Shown here: positions 37,127-46,552 of the stretch, piece by piece | How the letters are laid out: each line of letters starts with the position of its first letter | Numbering within the stretch: the stretch's first letter is position 1 | Assembly: GCA_018818165.1 (NCBI GenBank) | Contig: JAHISP010000055.1 | Coordinates: forward strand, 1 to 50,139 | Direction of reading: 5' to 3' | Length of the DNA: 50,139 nt | Source of the DNA: Bacteroidota bacterium | Lineage (GTDB): Bacteria; Bacteroidota; Ignavibacteria; Ignavibacteriales; Melioribacteraceae | Position numbers and translations under genes: made by a program | The notes under the pieces: generated by a model | Told to the model about the DNA's origin: nothing | The model's input: the letters and a program-made list of their open reading frames with translations, nothing else | The model's database searches: none

Positions 37127-37600
37127 ATGGAACTAATTCCAATTTTATCATTAATCATACTTGTAGCAACAATATCCACCTTTATACTAGCTGTTGGTGC
37201 TTACATTCTATATAAAATTAGAGAAAGAAAAGGCAAGGGAGGTGTTGCTCAGCAACCATCATCTATTGAAGCTGAACTTATTACACCATCAAGAGTTGTT
37301 GCAGATGTGCAATCTTCGAGAACTACAGGAACTGGTGAGCAAATATATACCAGAAACACCAAAGGTGAATCTATTTACACAAACGAAGAGGAACGCGAAC
37401 CACACATGAGACCAACATTTGTTGCGCCTCGTGAAACAAGGGCAACTCGAACAAATGCTACAAGATATTCAGTTCCTTTAACACGTGAAACTAATGAAGG
37501 AGAAAGATATACTTCTGCTCAAAAGTTTAAAAGATATGGCAATACTTCAGATACCCAAACTAAAGAAGTAAAAAAAGAGGAAAGCCTTAAATGGCGTTAA
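37127..37600 (+). CDS. Small single-span membrane protein with disordered charged tail
   Basis: 157 residues: one membrane helix (about 5-30; ILSLIILVATISTFILAVGA) followed by YKIRERKGKGG and a long Thr/Arg/Glu-rich tail without predicted fold. Positive residues after the helix place the tail in the cytoplasm. Starts 24 bp after the synthase with a GAGGAAAG site; its end overlaps the next gene by 10 bp. The position and topology recall accessory subunits such as PgaD that partner the synthase, though no sequence likeness is claimed. Confidence 0.75.
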   Translation: MELIPILSLIILVATISTFILAVGAYILYKIRERKGKGGVAQQPSSIEAELITPSRVVADVQSSRTTGTGEQIYTRNTKGESIYTNEEEREPHMRPTFVAPRETRATRTNATRYSVPLTRETNEGERYTSAQKFKRYGNTSDTQTKEVKKEESLKWR

Positions 37601-39585
37601 AAGAGAAAAAATATAGCAGTGATAAGCAAAAAAAGGTAAGATCTAGTGCTGAAGCTAATGAAGCTATAAAAGGATTACGCGTTAATTATCCTATTATTTT
37701 CTTAAGCGGATTACTTATTCTTATTGCTTCAATACTTACTTTTCTTTTAATCATTAAAAATATTTATGGCAATTATGAATTATCAGAAGTGCTTCCAACA
37801 AAGGAAAATTTACAAGAATACCGCTATTCCGATAGAATTGGTATATTGTATTCAAATTACACAGCTAATATGCTTGGAAGTGATGTAACTTGGGTGCAAG
37901 ATAATATTGATACGTGGAAAGAATTTCTAAAAAATATGAAGATTAAATATGAAGTATTTTCCGATTTAGACCTTGAAGAAGCTAAACACCAGAATTACAA
38001 TTTAATTATTTTAGCTGGTTCAAAATCAATGAGTGATAGAGAAGTAATGGAAATTAAAAGATATATTGATGCGGGTGGTTCTGTGCTTGCAACCGGTGGT
38101 GTAGCTACTTTTTCGGATGAGGCAAAATGGAGAGGTTGGGATTTCTTTAAAGAAACTTTTGGAATGAAGTTTACAAAGGAACTTTCACCAGCTGAAGCAC
38201 TTAAAAAAAATCACACATTAAGAGGAAATTTACCACTAACTGCTGGAATTCCAACAGGTTATATATTAAAAATTGCAACTTGGGATAGACCAGTTTATGC
38301 TGAAATATTAGAGCAAAGGACTACTCAAGTAAGCTATTGGTTCGACTATCGTGGTGAGAAAGGTTTAGTTGATGAGCAGATTCGAAAAAGCGCTGGTATT
38401 GCAAATGGAACATACGGAAAAGGACGCTTTGTTTGGTATGGTTTTGAACTCAACTCTGTTGTAGGTAACAATGAGGATTACACAAATTTAGCTAAATTAG
38501 TAAAGAATAGTGTTAATTGGTTAACTTACAATCCAACATCATTTGTTAAAGATTGGCCAGAACCATATGATGCTGCATCAATTTATTTACCAACAATTGA
38601 AGAAAATATTAATAATATAAGTGCTGTAAAAAGTACAATTGAAATTTATAAAAAGGATGTTTCAATTATTGTAGATGGGGAATTATCACTAAAACATGTG
38701 AAAGAAATGTCAAATTTGGCTAATTATGGAGATATTATTCCAATTATTGATTTGGGGGCATTAGAAGAATTATCAACTAATGAAGCAGATTTAGGTTCAA
38801 AGGAAATACAAAGGGCAGACATAACTTATATTAGAGATTCGCTAAATAAAATTACTGGTAGACCAATAAAAGGCATTACGCCATATTATGGTTTTTATAA
38901 CCAAACAACTCTTGACGTGTTGGCGGAAGAAAATATTAGTTATATTATAACAGATTCTTTGACTGATAGATCTGTACCAAATAAAATTATATTAAATGGC
39001 AAAGATGTTTTTATAATTACAAATACTTCGCGAGATGATATTAGAATTATGAAAGATTTTGGATTGACTGATCTAGAATTTCAGAAATACACTTATTTTG
39101 AAGATATTGATAGAATTATTTTCGAAGGTGGTTTGTATGTATTAAAGTTACATAATAATTATCAATTAAGACCAGAATTCCATAGAATATTTGGGGATAT
39201 TTCCAAATATATGGCGTCTCAAAATATTTGGATTACGTCTTTACCTGAGTTATTAAAATGGTGGGAATCGAAAAGTGGTGTCGAATTAAAATACGAAACA
39301 AGAGGAAAAAGAAGAATTTCTGTTGAGGTTTCAAATCATAAAAAAACTAGAGAAGATGAATTTACAGTTGAAGTGAATTTTAATAAAGCAGTAAAAAATA
39401 TAGAAATATCAGCTGAATTAATAAATACTCCAATACCAGAATTTGATTTTAATGAAGATACTCAGATTATGTATTTATATGTAAAGAATCTTAAAGAAGA
39501 CGAATCAAGAACATATTTAATAGATTTTGAAAATGTAAATGAATTTAATGCAAATGAAAAAATACTTTTTAGGAAAACCAATTAA
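37591..39585 (+). CDS. Membrane-anchored amidotransferase-like / degenerate polysaccharide-deacetylase-like protein
   Basis: 664 residues. Cytoplasmic N-tail, one membrane helix (about 34-56), then a periplasmic chain: a class I glutamine-amidotransferase-like or ThuA-like domain (about 80-310; LIILAGSKSMSDREV, IDAGGSVLATGG, GRFVWYGFELNSV), a NodB/CE4-like barrel (about 325-560; RPIKGITPYYGFYNQTTLDV matches motif 3), and a C-terminal Ig-like domain (about 575-660). The CE4 metal site looks lost: where TFDDG is expected the chain reads YLPTIEEN, and no His pair of motif 2 is seen. So it may bind the glycan rather than deacetylate it (inference). Part of the synthase operon. Confidence 0.75.
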   Translation: MALKEKKYSSDKQKKVRSSAEANEAIKGLRVNYPIIFLSGLLILIASILTFLLIIKNIYGNYELSEVLPTKENLQEYRYSDRIGILYSNYTANMLGSDVTWVQDNIDTWKEFLKNMKIKYEVFSDLDLEEAKHQNYNLIILAGSKSMSDREVMEIKRYIDAGGSVLATGGVATFSDEAKWRGWDFFKETFGMKFTKELSPAEALKKNHTLRGNLPLTAGIPTGYILKIATWDRPVYAEILEQRTTQVSYWFDYRGEKGLVDEQIRKSAGIANGTYGKGRFVWYGFELNSVVGNNEDYTNLAKLVKNSVNWLTYNPTSFVKDWPEPYDAASIYLPTIEENINNISAVKSTIEIYKKDVSIIVDGELSLKHVKEMSNLANYGDIIPIIDLGALEELSTNEADLGSKEIQRADITYIRDSLNKITGRPIKGITPYYGFYNQTTLDVLAEENISYIITDSLTDRSVPNKIILNGKDVFIITNTSRDDIRIMKDFGLTDLEFQKYTYFEDIDRIIFEGGLYVLKLHNNYQLRPEFHRIFGDISKYMASQNIWITSLPELLKWWESKSGVELKYETRGKRRISVEVSNHKKTREDEFTVEVNFNKAVKNIEISAELINTPIPEFDFNEDTQIMYLYVKNLKEDESRTYLIDFENVNEFNANEKILFRKTN

Positions 39586-39589
39586 GACA

Positions 39590-41443
39590 ATGACAAGTAA
39601 ATTAAAAAAATATTTCGCACTATTATTCCTAGGTTTATTCCTAATTGGATGTGTGCAATCTGTCGAAAATCCTTATTCAGGTGGTACAACTCCTGCTGAC
39701 AATAAACCAGTAATTAATATCTTATATCCGGTTTCAGGCGATTCAATTTTTATGGGCTATACTTCAATAATCTATCAAGCAACAGATTATAAGGGTGGTC
39801 CAGGTTTATCCTTGTATAATTTATTTGTAGATGGTGTTTTAGTACAAAGTTTCCCTCAAAACGCTGATGGTTCAAACCCATTTCTATTTTTTAGCACAGA
39901 TACATTAGAAAAAAAGTTGGGTATTATTCCATCTTCATGGCCTGCAGAATTATCTTTTGCAATGACAATTGTAAACGAAGATGGCGATTTTGGCGAAACA
40001 ACACTTATTGATAGCATTTATGTTAGCAGAAGACCAGTTGCTCCTAGTAATTTAGCTTTAACAAGAATTTCTGATAAATCGTTTAATCTTTTTTGGGATG
40101 ATAAAGCTTCAAATGAAACCAAATATGAGGTATGGCGACAAGACGGAAGTAATAACACTTTTTTACGCATAAAAGATTTGCCTATCAATACAATTAGCAC
40201 AAATGATTTAGTTAATTCTGATTATATAAATTATGGTTACAAAGTAAGAGCCGCAAACGGATTTGGGTATTCTGCTTTTAGCAATATTGTCTATTCAAGC
40301 GGTGTTCCTGGTGGCGATGCTCCAACAAACTTAAAAGGCGAAGCACTTGGTGCTTCAACTATTCAACTTTCGTGGGATGATAATTCGGATACTGAAGATG
40401 GTTTTGTACTTGAACGCACAAATCTCGCAACAGGAGTTTTTGAGCGATTAGCCGTTTTACCAAAAAATACACTTGAGTATTTTGATTACGATCTTTATCC
40501 ACTAACAACTTATAAATTCAGAGTTGCATCGTTCAAAAGTTCTTCAATTTCTGCATATTCAAATATTGTTACAATTTCAACATACGGAGTTGATATTTCG
40601 GCTCCTGATAATTTAATTGCTACTTTCAATCCAATTGATAAAAAAGTAAATGTAACTTGGAATGATAACACATTTTTCGAAGAAGGTACAATTTTAGAAC
40701 GAAAAGAAACAATTAATGGCGAATATTCAATTATTGGAACAACAATAACTGATGTTAATTATTTTTCGGATGGCAATATTTTAGAAAATCAGATTTATTA
40801 CTATCGCGCAAAATTTAAGACAACTGAAGGATTTAATACTACATATTCAAATGTTGATACTGCTTATGTTTATGATGCACCTCCAATTAGTCCTTCTAAT
40901 TTGCAAATAACTAAATTTACTGACACAACTTATAGTTTGTGGTGGAATGACAATTCGGATGATGAGGAAGGTTTCGAAATTTGGAGGAAAGCTGGAAGTA
41001 CTGGTACGTATTATTTATATCAAGAACTTCTTTCAAATACTACAGGATATAATGATAAAGTTACAAGTGGGGTTGTTTATTATTACAAAGTTCGTGCGTT
41101 CAGAAATCCAACATATTCAATATTTACAAATGAAGTAAGTACCGAAAGTATTGGGGGTAAATTTCCATCACCTACAAATATGTCATTTTCAATAGTAAAC
41201 TCAACACAGGTTAAAATAAATTGGACTAACAATTCATCAGATGCATTACAAATAATAGTTGAAAGAAAATTACAAACGGAAGTGGATTTTAGCGAAATAA
41301 CAAGGGTAGCTCCTGGAACAACAACTTGGACAGATGATTCAGCTGTTTTAGCCAAAAATATGACAATTTATTACAGATTAAAAGCTAAGTATGCACAAGG
41401 GGAATCAGAATATTCTTCTGAATTAATAGTGTATATACCTTAA
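39590..41443 (+). CDS. Lipoprotein with five fibronectin type III domains
   Basis: 617 residues. ATG at 39590 is chosen, 4 bp after the previous stop, because it gives a clean lipoprotein signal (KKYFALLFLGLFLIGC, Cys near residue 21). Mature part: one Ig-like domain (about 35-140), then five FnIII repeats, each starting with a SPSNL-type strand and carrying a W-[ND]-D-N-x-x-[DE]-E-x-G-x-x-[IL]-x-R motif, the fifth (near residue 525) more divergent. Such repeats usually bind carbohydrate or act as spacers. As a lipid-anchored member of the operon it may hold the exopolysaccharide at the cell surface (inference). Confidence 0.88.
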   Translation: MTSKLKKYFALLFLGLFLIGCVQSVENPYSGGTTPADNKPVINILYPVSGDSIFMGYTSIIYQATDYKGGPGLSLYNLFVDGVLVQSFPQNADGSNPFLFFSTDTLEKKLGIIPSSWPAELSFAMTIVNEDGDFGETTLIDSIYVSRRPVAPSNLALTRISDKSFNLFWDDKASNETKYEVWRQDGSNNTFLRIKDLPINTISTNDLVNSDYINYGYKVRAANGFGYSAFSNIVYSSGVPGGDAPTNLKGEALGASTIQLSWDDNSDTEDGFVLERTNLATGVFERLAVLPKNTLEYFDYDLYPLTTYKFRVASFKSSSISAYSNIVTISTYGVDISAPDNLIATFNPIDKKVNVTWNDNTFFEEGTILERKETINGEYSIIGTTITDVNYFSDGNILENQIYYYRAKFKTTEGFNTTYSNVDTAYVYDAPPISPSNLQITKFTDTTYSLWWNDNSDDEEGFEIWRKAGSTGTYYLYQELLSNTTGYNDKVTSGVVYYYKVRAFRNPTYSIFTNEVSTESIGGKFPSPTNMSFSIVNSTQVKINWTNNSSDALQIIVERKLQTEVDFSEITRVAPGTTTWTDDSAVLAKNMTIYYRLKAKYAQGESEYSSELIVYIP

Positions 41444-41458
41444 GAATTAGGTACAATT

Positions 41459-44422
41459 ATGGAAAACAATAAAGAAAATAGCATTACTAAAGTAAATGAT
41501 AAATTAGTATCGCATCTAAGAATTAATACTGACGAAGTGTATGAATTTATTGAGGATAAAGCAATTCTTGAAATTATAGAAATTGTGAAGCAATCTTATC
41601 CTTTTACATTTATTGGTCGCCAAAAATTTAGAAGAAAAATTGAGCAATTGGATTTTGCGTTTTGGATAAAAGATGCAGATGAAAAAATTATAATTGTAAA
41701 TGATTTATTTGCAAAATCGCGCAATCATAAAACTTCTGAAATTGAAGGTAAATTACTTGTTGATTTATATGATGAACACGAATATCTTCTTGTTAAAAAT
41801 ATCACTAATTATATTGTTTCAACTTCTAATTCAGTTATTTATGAAACTTACTCAAAAATGAGTGAGGAAGATTTAATTCAAGTAGTTGAATTTCCTATTT
41901 GTGATATTAATGATAAAGTTGTTGCAATTATTGGTTTTATGCAAAAAGCATTTAAATTGGAAAATTTAATAAAAGATGATACAAATTCATTATTAAATAT
42001 TGAAGATATTCCTGCAGTTGTGGTTTTAGTTTCAAGCGATTTTATTGTAAAGAGTTTTTCAAATAAGTTTTATCGGGAATTTAATCTAAATCCTGCTTCT
42101 ATTAAAAATCAAAATCTACAATCAATATTTAGCATTGACTTTGCAAAGTTAATGCTGAAAGAATCTGGAACAAATATTAAGATTGGAAAAAGCGAGTATT
42201 TATTTGATTATAAAAAAACAAAAATCAATGAAGATGAGTGGTTTTATTTTTCATTTATTCAGTTGCTACAAAAAGATAACAACAGTAATACAAGTGAAAA
42301 AATGTTTGATATGGTTATGTACACTAGCCCTGAGCCAATGTTCATATATGGAATTGATAATCTTAAATTCTTAAAGGTTAATGATGCTGCCTTAAAATTT
42401 TATGGCTATAGTGAAACAGAATTTCTGGGAATGGATCTTACCGATTTATATGCACCAGAAGATATTCAAACTTTGGTGAATTCTTCCTCTAACAATACTA
42501 CCGCAAGGGGTTTTACGGGTCCTTGGAGACAAAAGAAAAAAGATGGTTCAACTGTTGAAGTTGAAGTTAGTAAATCGGGAGTTGAATTTGAAAATAACAA
42601 AGCACATTTTAATATAATTAGAGATATATCAAAAAATTTGCAAAGTGATAAAATTATTAGTCAATTTAACACAGTTTTTGAAAATACTAGTGATGTTATA
42701 TTATTAACTGATGCCGATGGTTTTATTAGAAAAACAAATACGGCTATTAAAAAAATATTGGGTTATGAAGTTACTTCACTTTCTGAGCGACCATTTTTAT
42801 CATTGGTTATAGATGAATTTAGAGCAAAAATAAATACATCTATATTTCATAGTTCACTGCCAAAAAAAATAGAAATTAATTGCGAACTAAAAAAAGATAA
42901 TGGAAATGCCCTAAAAGTAAAAATAATTTCAACTCCACTATTTGGTTCCAATCGTGAAGTTGAATCTTATTTGATTATTATTCAATCTGAAAAGGATGTA
43001 GTAGTTAAAACTGTTGTTAAAAAAGAATTTATAAAGGAGAATTCTACTACTACAAATGGTGGAAAAATGGAAGCAGATTTTTTAGGACACCTTTTCCATG
43101 AATTATTAACTCCTGTAAATGTAATTATTGGATTTTCGCAAGAACTTGCCGAAAGTGCTGATTCATCAAATGAGGATGTTAAAGAAGCAACAGATATTAT
43201 TAAGCAAAACCAACGGATTCTTCTACAATTAATGGATAATGCTGTTCAATATTCTGAGTTGGAACAAAATAGAATTAAAATTAATCCAACTAATGTTCAC
43301 TTTGTTGAGTTGATTGATCAAATTGAAACAGATGTTAAAAAAACTACTGCTAACTTTAACAAAGAACTTAAATATGGTAAAATATCTTCTTCATTAATTA
43401 TTGAAACAGATAAAACTAAAATAGAAGTGCTTACAGCAATGCTGGTTGAGTTTGCAATTCGTGCATCTAAAAATGATAAAATATTTCTTTCAGCCTACCA
43501 AACTGACCCTGGTCATTGTGTTATTGCTGTTAAAGATGACAGAAATGCAATTTCAAAAGAATTGGCAGATGCGTTGGAAGAAATATTTACAGGCGATGAA
43601 GATAATATTCGGCATAAATATGGGATATCTAGATTTACTAGAAGATTTGCACTTAAACTTTCAAAAATTCTTGCGGATAGTAACGAAATAATTCCAAAAT
43701 ATGGTAAAGAATATGAATATGGTTTTATTTTTCCTATTAGATTTGATAGTGAAAAGTTATCCAAAATTTTAAAATCTTCTAAATATTCCAATGACATTAC
43801 TAAAGAGAAACCAAAAAGCGAAGAAGTATTGGAAAAAACTTTAAAAGAAGAAAAGGAAACTGACCCAATTTTGAAACCTGATAAAGAAGAGAAGAGAGAG
43901 CCAATTACAGTTCATGTTAATGTAAATACTCAGTCTAATTCTCAACAAAATATCCAACAAGCACCTTTAACTAAAGAGCCAGTATTTGAAGAAATAAGGT
44001 CGTTAAAAGTTGATGAAGTTGCCGCTGAAGTAACTGAAGTTATTGAAGAACGGAGTTTTGAAACATTAACTTGTCTTTATGTTGAGGATCAAATTGATTC
44101 GCAGATTCTATTTAAAGTGCAAATGAAAGGATTAAAATCGGTTGATTTTGCAAACAGCTTCGAAAAAGCAATTCCATTGCTACAATCAAAAAGATTTGAT
44201 TTTATAATTATGGACATAAATCTACAAGGCGAATATAATGGTTTAGATGCTTTACGAGCTATTCAGAAAATGCCAGAATATGTTGGTGTTCCAATTGTTG
44301 CCGTTACTGCATACGTGCTTCCGGGTGATAGAGAACGCTTTATTACAGCTGGATTTAACGACTTTATTTCAAAACCTATTTTACGCGATAAATTAGAAAC
44401 AGTACTAGCTAATATATTTTAG
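41459..44422 (+). CDS. Four-PAS sensor protein with degenerate histidine-kinase core and C-terminal receiver
   Basis: 987-residue cytosolic protein without membrane spans. Four PAS domains (about 60-165, 180-275, 282-395, 402-510), a HisKA-like segment with GHLFHELLTPVN (His kept, the usual Arg is Leu), an HATPase-like region (about 640-765) in which the N-box Asn and the D-x-G-x-G motif are replaced (AMLVEFAIRA and VKDDRNAIS), a long charged linker with low complexity (about 770-865), and a receiver (about 867-985) with YVEDQ, IIMDINLQG, AVTAY and FISKPI intact. Probably cannot autophosphorylate but its receiver can be phosphorylated by another kinase (inference). Starts 15 bp after the FnIII gene and ends at a strong terminator, closing the locus. 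Confidence 0.85.
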   Translation: MENNKENSITKVNDKLVSHLRINTDEVYEFIEDKAILEIIEIVKQSYPFTFIGRQKFRRKIEQLDFAFWIKDADEKIIIVNDLFAKSRNHKTSEIEGKLLVDLYDEHEYLLVKNITNYIVSTSNSVIYETYSKMSEEDLIQVVEFPICDINDKVVAIIGFMQKAFKLENLIKDDTNSLLNIEDIPAVVVLVSSDFIVKSFSNKFYREFNLNPASIKNQNLQSIFSIDFAKLMLKESGTNIKIGKSEYLFDYKKTKINEDEWFYFSFIQLLQKDNNSNTSEKMFDMVMYTSPEPMFIYGIDNLKFLKVNDAALKFYGYSETEFLGMDLTDLYAPEDIQTLVNSSSNNTTARGFTGPWRQKKKDGSTVEVEVSKSGVEFENNKAHFNIIRDISKNLQSDKIISQFNTVFENTSDVILLTDADGFIRKTNTAIKKILGYEVTSLSERPFLSLVIDEFRAKINTSIFHSSLPKKIEINCELKKDNGNALKVKIISTPLFGSNREVESYLIIIQSEKDVVVKTVVKKEFIKENSTTTNGGKMEADFLGHLFHELLTPVNVIIGFSQELAESADSSNEDVKEATDIIKQNQRILLQLMDNAVQYSELEQNRIKINPTNVHFVELIDQIETDVKKTTANFNKELKYGKISSSLIIETDKTKIEVLTAMLVEFAIRASKNDKIFLSAYQTDPGHCVIAVKDDRNAISKELADALEEIFTGDEDNIRHKYGISRFTRRFALKLSKILADSNEIIPKYGKEYEYGFIFPIRFDSEKLSKILKSSKYSNDITKEKPKSEEVLEKTLKEEKETDPILKPDKEEKREPITVHVNVNTQSNSQQNIQQAPLTKEPVFEEIRSLKVDEVAAEVTEVIEERSFETLTCLYVEDQIDSQILFKVQMKGLKSVDFANSFEKAIPLLQSKRFDFIIMDINLQGEYNGLDALRAIQKMPEYVGVPIVAVTAYVLPGDRERFITAGFNDFISKPILRDKLETVLANIF

Positions 44423-44440
44423 GTTTCCTCATTTAATATA

Positions 44441-44482
44441 AATCCAACTTCATAAATCTATTTTTGAAGTTGGATTTTTTTT
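44441..44482 (+). terminator. Rho-independent terminator closing the export locus
   Basis: Perfect 12-bp stem AATCCAACTTCA / TGAAGTTGGATT followed by eight T. Confidence 0.9.
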
Positions 44483-44574
44483 ATTGTACCAATCAGCTCA
44501 TCATTTATAATTCTATCAACTTATTTTTTGTTAAAATATTTTCTTGTGGAATTATTATTTTATTCATAAATTGC

Positions 44575-44592
44575 ACCATACAAATGTATGGT
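44575..44592. promoter_or_regulatory. Candidate LexA operator (palindrome ACCATAC-N4-GTATGGT)
   Basis: A perfect 7-bp inverted repeat with spacer AAAT lies 45 bp upstream of the lexA start, where an autoregulatory SOS box is expected. It matches neither the E. coli nor the Bacillus box, so a lineage-specific site is proposed. Confidence 0.45.
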
Positions 44593-44636
44593 ATTTATAA
44601 ATGTAAAAATATAATTTAAGTAGTAAAGGTGTAGCA

Positions 44637-45257
44637 ATGCAAAAAGGACTTACAAAAATTCAACAAGATATTCTGGATTATGTAATTGAATTACGGAGCA
44701 AAAGTTTAATTCCAACGCTTGCAGAAATTGCAAAGCATTTTGGATATAAAAATCGTTCTACAGTTCAGCAGCATTTACAATCAATTGAAAAAAAAGGATT
44801 TATTAAACGTAATCCTAAAATATCTGGAGGTATTGAATTGACTTTTGATAACAATTATTTTATTCCTCGTCCAGTACTTGGTGAAGTTGCAGCCGGAAAT
44901 CCACTTACAATTTATCCAGATTCTATAGACACTGTAGATTTACCAACAATTGCACATGTTCCTAACGACTCATTTCTGTTAAAAGTAAAAGGGGATAGCT
45001 TAAAGGATGCATATATTTTTACTGGCGATATTGTTATTGTAAATCCAAACTTGCAAGCAGAAAACGGACAATTTGTTGTTGCTGTTTTAGATAATGAAGC
45101 AGTTGTAAAGCGGTTAGTTAAAAAGAAAGATGTGATTGAACTTCATTCAGAAAACCCAGAATATGAGCCAATAATTATTGAAAGTACACATCCAAATTTT
45201 CAGTTAGTTGGTGTTGTAATTGGAGTTTATAGAACAATGGCAAAAAAAGTTGGTTAA
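44637..45257 (+). CDS. lexA: SOS repressor LexA
   Basis: 206 residues. N-terminal winged helix (LTKIQQDILDYV, TLAEIAKHFGYKNRSTVQQHLQSI) and S24 peptidase domain: Ala-Gly cleavage site in GEVAAGNP, nucleophile Ser in VKGDSLKDAYIFTGD, general-base Lys in AVVKRLVKK. RecA filaments on single-stranded DNA trigger its self-cleavage and release SOS genes (family knowledge). ATG at 44637 after GGTGTAGC. Likely first gene of a cluster with a GyrI-like gene and ogt. Confidence 0.97.
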   Translation: MQKGLTKIQQDILDYVIELRSKSLIPTLAEIAKHFGYKNRSTVQQHLQSIEKKGFIKRNPKISGGIELTFDNNYFIPRPVLGEVAAGNPLTIYPDSIDTVDLPTIAHVPNDSFLLKVKGDSLKDAYIFTGDIVIVNPNLQAENGQFVVAVLDNEAVVKRLVKKKDVIELHSENPEYEPIIIESTHPNFQLVGVVIGVYRTMAKKVG

Positions 45258-45317
45258 AAAAACAAGTGATTTCGCGCTGTGCGAGCAAAGGAAAAATAAA
45301 TAATAAGGAAAAATAAA

Positions 45318-45776
45318 ATGGAAAAAATATATTTAGAAAATTTTGACGTTATTGGTATTTCGGTTAGAACAACTAATAATAATGGACAATCGGCAAAGGA
45401 CATAGGCGAATTATGGGGTAAATTTATGTCAGAAAATTATATTGATAAAATTCCAAATAAGGTAGATACTTCAATTTATTCAATCTACACAGATTATGAA
45501 GGGGACTACACACAACCTTATACAACAATACTTGGCTGTAAAGTTGAAAACTTAAAAACAATTCCAGAAGGAATGGTTGCTAAAACTATAAGCAGTGGTG
45601 GTTACACAAAATTTGTAGCGAAAGGTGATTTATCAAAAAGTGCAGTCTTTGTTGAATGGACAAGAATTTGGGAAATGGATTTACCAAGACTTTATAGTGC
45701 TGATTTTGAAGTGTATGGGGAAAAAGCTCAGAACCCAAATGATGCTGAAGTAGATATTTTTATAGCAACAAGATAA
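45318..45776 (+). CDS. GyrI-like / effector-binding-domain protein
   Basis: 152 residues forming one GyrI-like (AraC effector-binding, SHS2-duplicated) domain without a DNA-binding part: starts with DVIGISVRTTNNN, LWGKFM, YSIYTDYEGDYTQPYTTILGC, PEGMVAKTISSGGYTKF and the closing ADFEVYG. Family members bind hydrophobic small molecules or, as E. coli SbmC/GyrI, shield DNA gyrase and are SOS-induced. AAGGAAAA site upstream. It lies between lexA (60 bp) and ogt (11 bp), which fits a DNA-damage role, but ligand binding is equally possible. Confidence 0.88.
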   Translation: MEKIYLENFDVIGISVRTTNNNGQSAKDIGELWGKFMSENYIDKIPNKVDTSIYSIYTDYEGDYTQPYTTILGCKVENLKTIPEGMVAKTISSGGYTKFVAKGDLSKSAVFVEWTRIWEMDLPRLYSADFEVYGEKAQNPNDAEVDIFIATR

Positions 45777-45787
45777 GATTTTAATAA

Positions 45788-46288
45788 ATGTTAAATAAAT
45801 ATATCACATATCTTAAATCTCCAATTGGACAGTTAAAAATAACAGCAGATATTAATTATGTTAATTCCATTTTATTTGTATTTGATAATACAAAAATGGA
45901 AGTTGAAAACAGTAACGAAGTACTTGAAATATGTAAAAAACAATTAAATGAATATTTTTCAGGTGAAAGAAAAGAATTTAATGTAAACATCAATCAAGAA
46001 GGAACAGAATTTCAACAAAGAGTTTGGGAGGAATTGGAAAAAATTCCCCATGGCAAAACTGTAAGCTACAATTATATTGCAGAAAGAGTTGGTGGAAAAA
46101 ATATGATGCGTGCAGTTGGTTCAGCAAACGGGAAAAATCAAATATCTATCATCGTTCCTTGCCACAGAGTCATTGGAAGTAATGGAAGTTTAACCGGCTA
46201 CGCTGGCGGAATGTGGCGAAAAGAGTGGCTTCTAAAACATGAGGATAAATATTCGAATGAGGAAAGACAACTTGGATTGGAATTTTAA
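45788..46288 (+). CDS. ogt: Methylated-DNA-protein-cysteine S-methyltransferase
   Basis: 166 residues. Removes alkyl groups from O6 of guanine by suicidal transfer to Cys. The active-site motif IIVPCHRVIGSNG is intact, preceded by the DNA-binding helix with RAVGSANGKN and TEFQQRVWEELEKIPHGKTVSYNYIA split around the helix-turn-helix; GYAGG closes the site. Starts 11 bp after the GyrI-like gene. No Ada regulatory domain, so the Ogt type. Confidence 0.95.
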   Translation: MLNKYITYLKSPIGQLKITADINYVNSILFVFDNTKMEVENSNEVLEICKKQLNEYFSGERKEFNVNINQEGTEFQQRVWEELEKIPHGKTVSYNYIAERVGGKNMMRAVGSANGKNQISIIVPCHRVIGSNGSLTGYAGGMWRKEWLLKHEDKYSNEERQLGLEF

Positions 46289-46552
46289 TTACGGAAATAA
46301 ATTCTTAATTAATAAAGTAATTAATAATTAATATCGTAATTCCTAATAATTCCTTCCAAAGGCTTTTTAACTTAAAGAGAATCCCAAAACAAATAAAATA
46401 TAAATTGTTAAATATTCATTTTTGTTTTTGAAATATTCAAAATGCAAATCAAATTAAAAAAATATTCAAAAATTGTGAAACCTTTTAAACATGTTATTCG
46501 TCTTTAATATCAATTAACAAAATTATTAATCATTTTTTCTGGGGGGAATAAA

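Noticed and set aside
28139-44422. Export locus as a mobile or recently transferred island
   Set aside because: Base composition and codon choice look like the neighbours, and no integrase, tRNA junction or direct repeats were seen at its ends.
46289-46370. Inverted AT-rich words (TTAATTACG ... CGTAATT) as a relic insertion element
   Set aside because: Arms are short and interrupted, and no transposase remnant or target duplication is visible.
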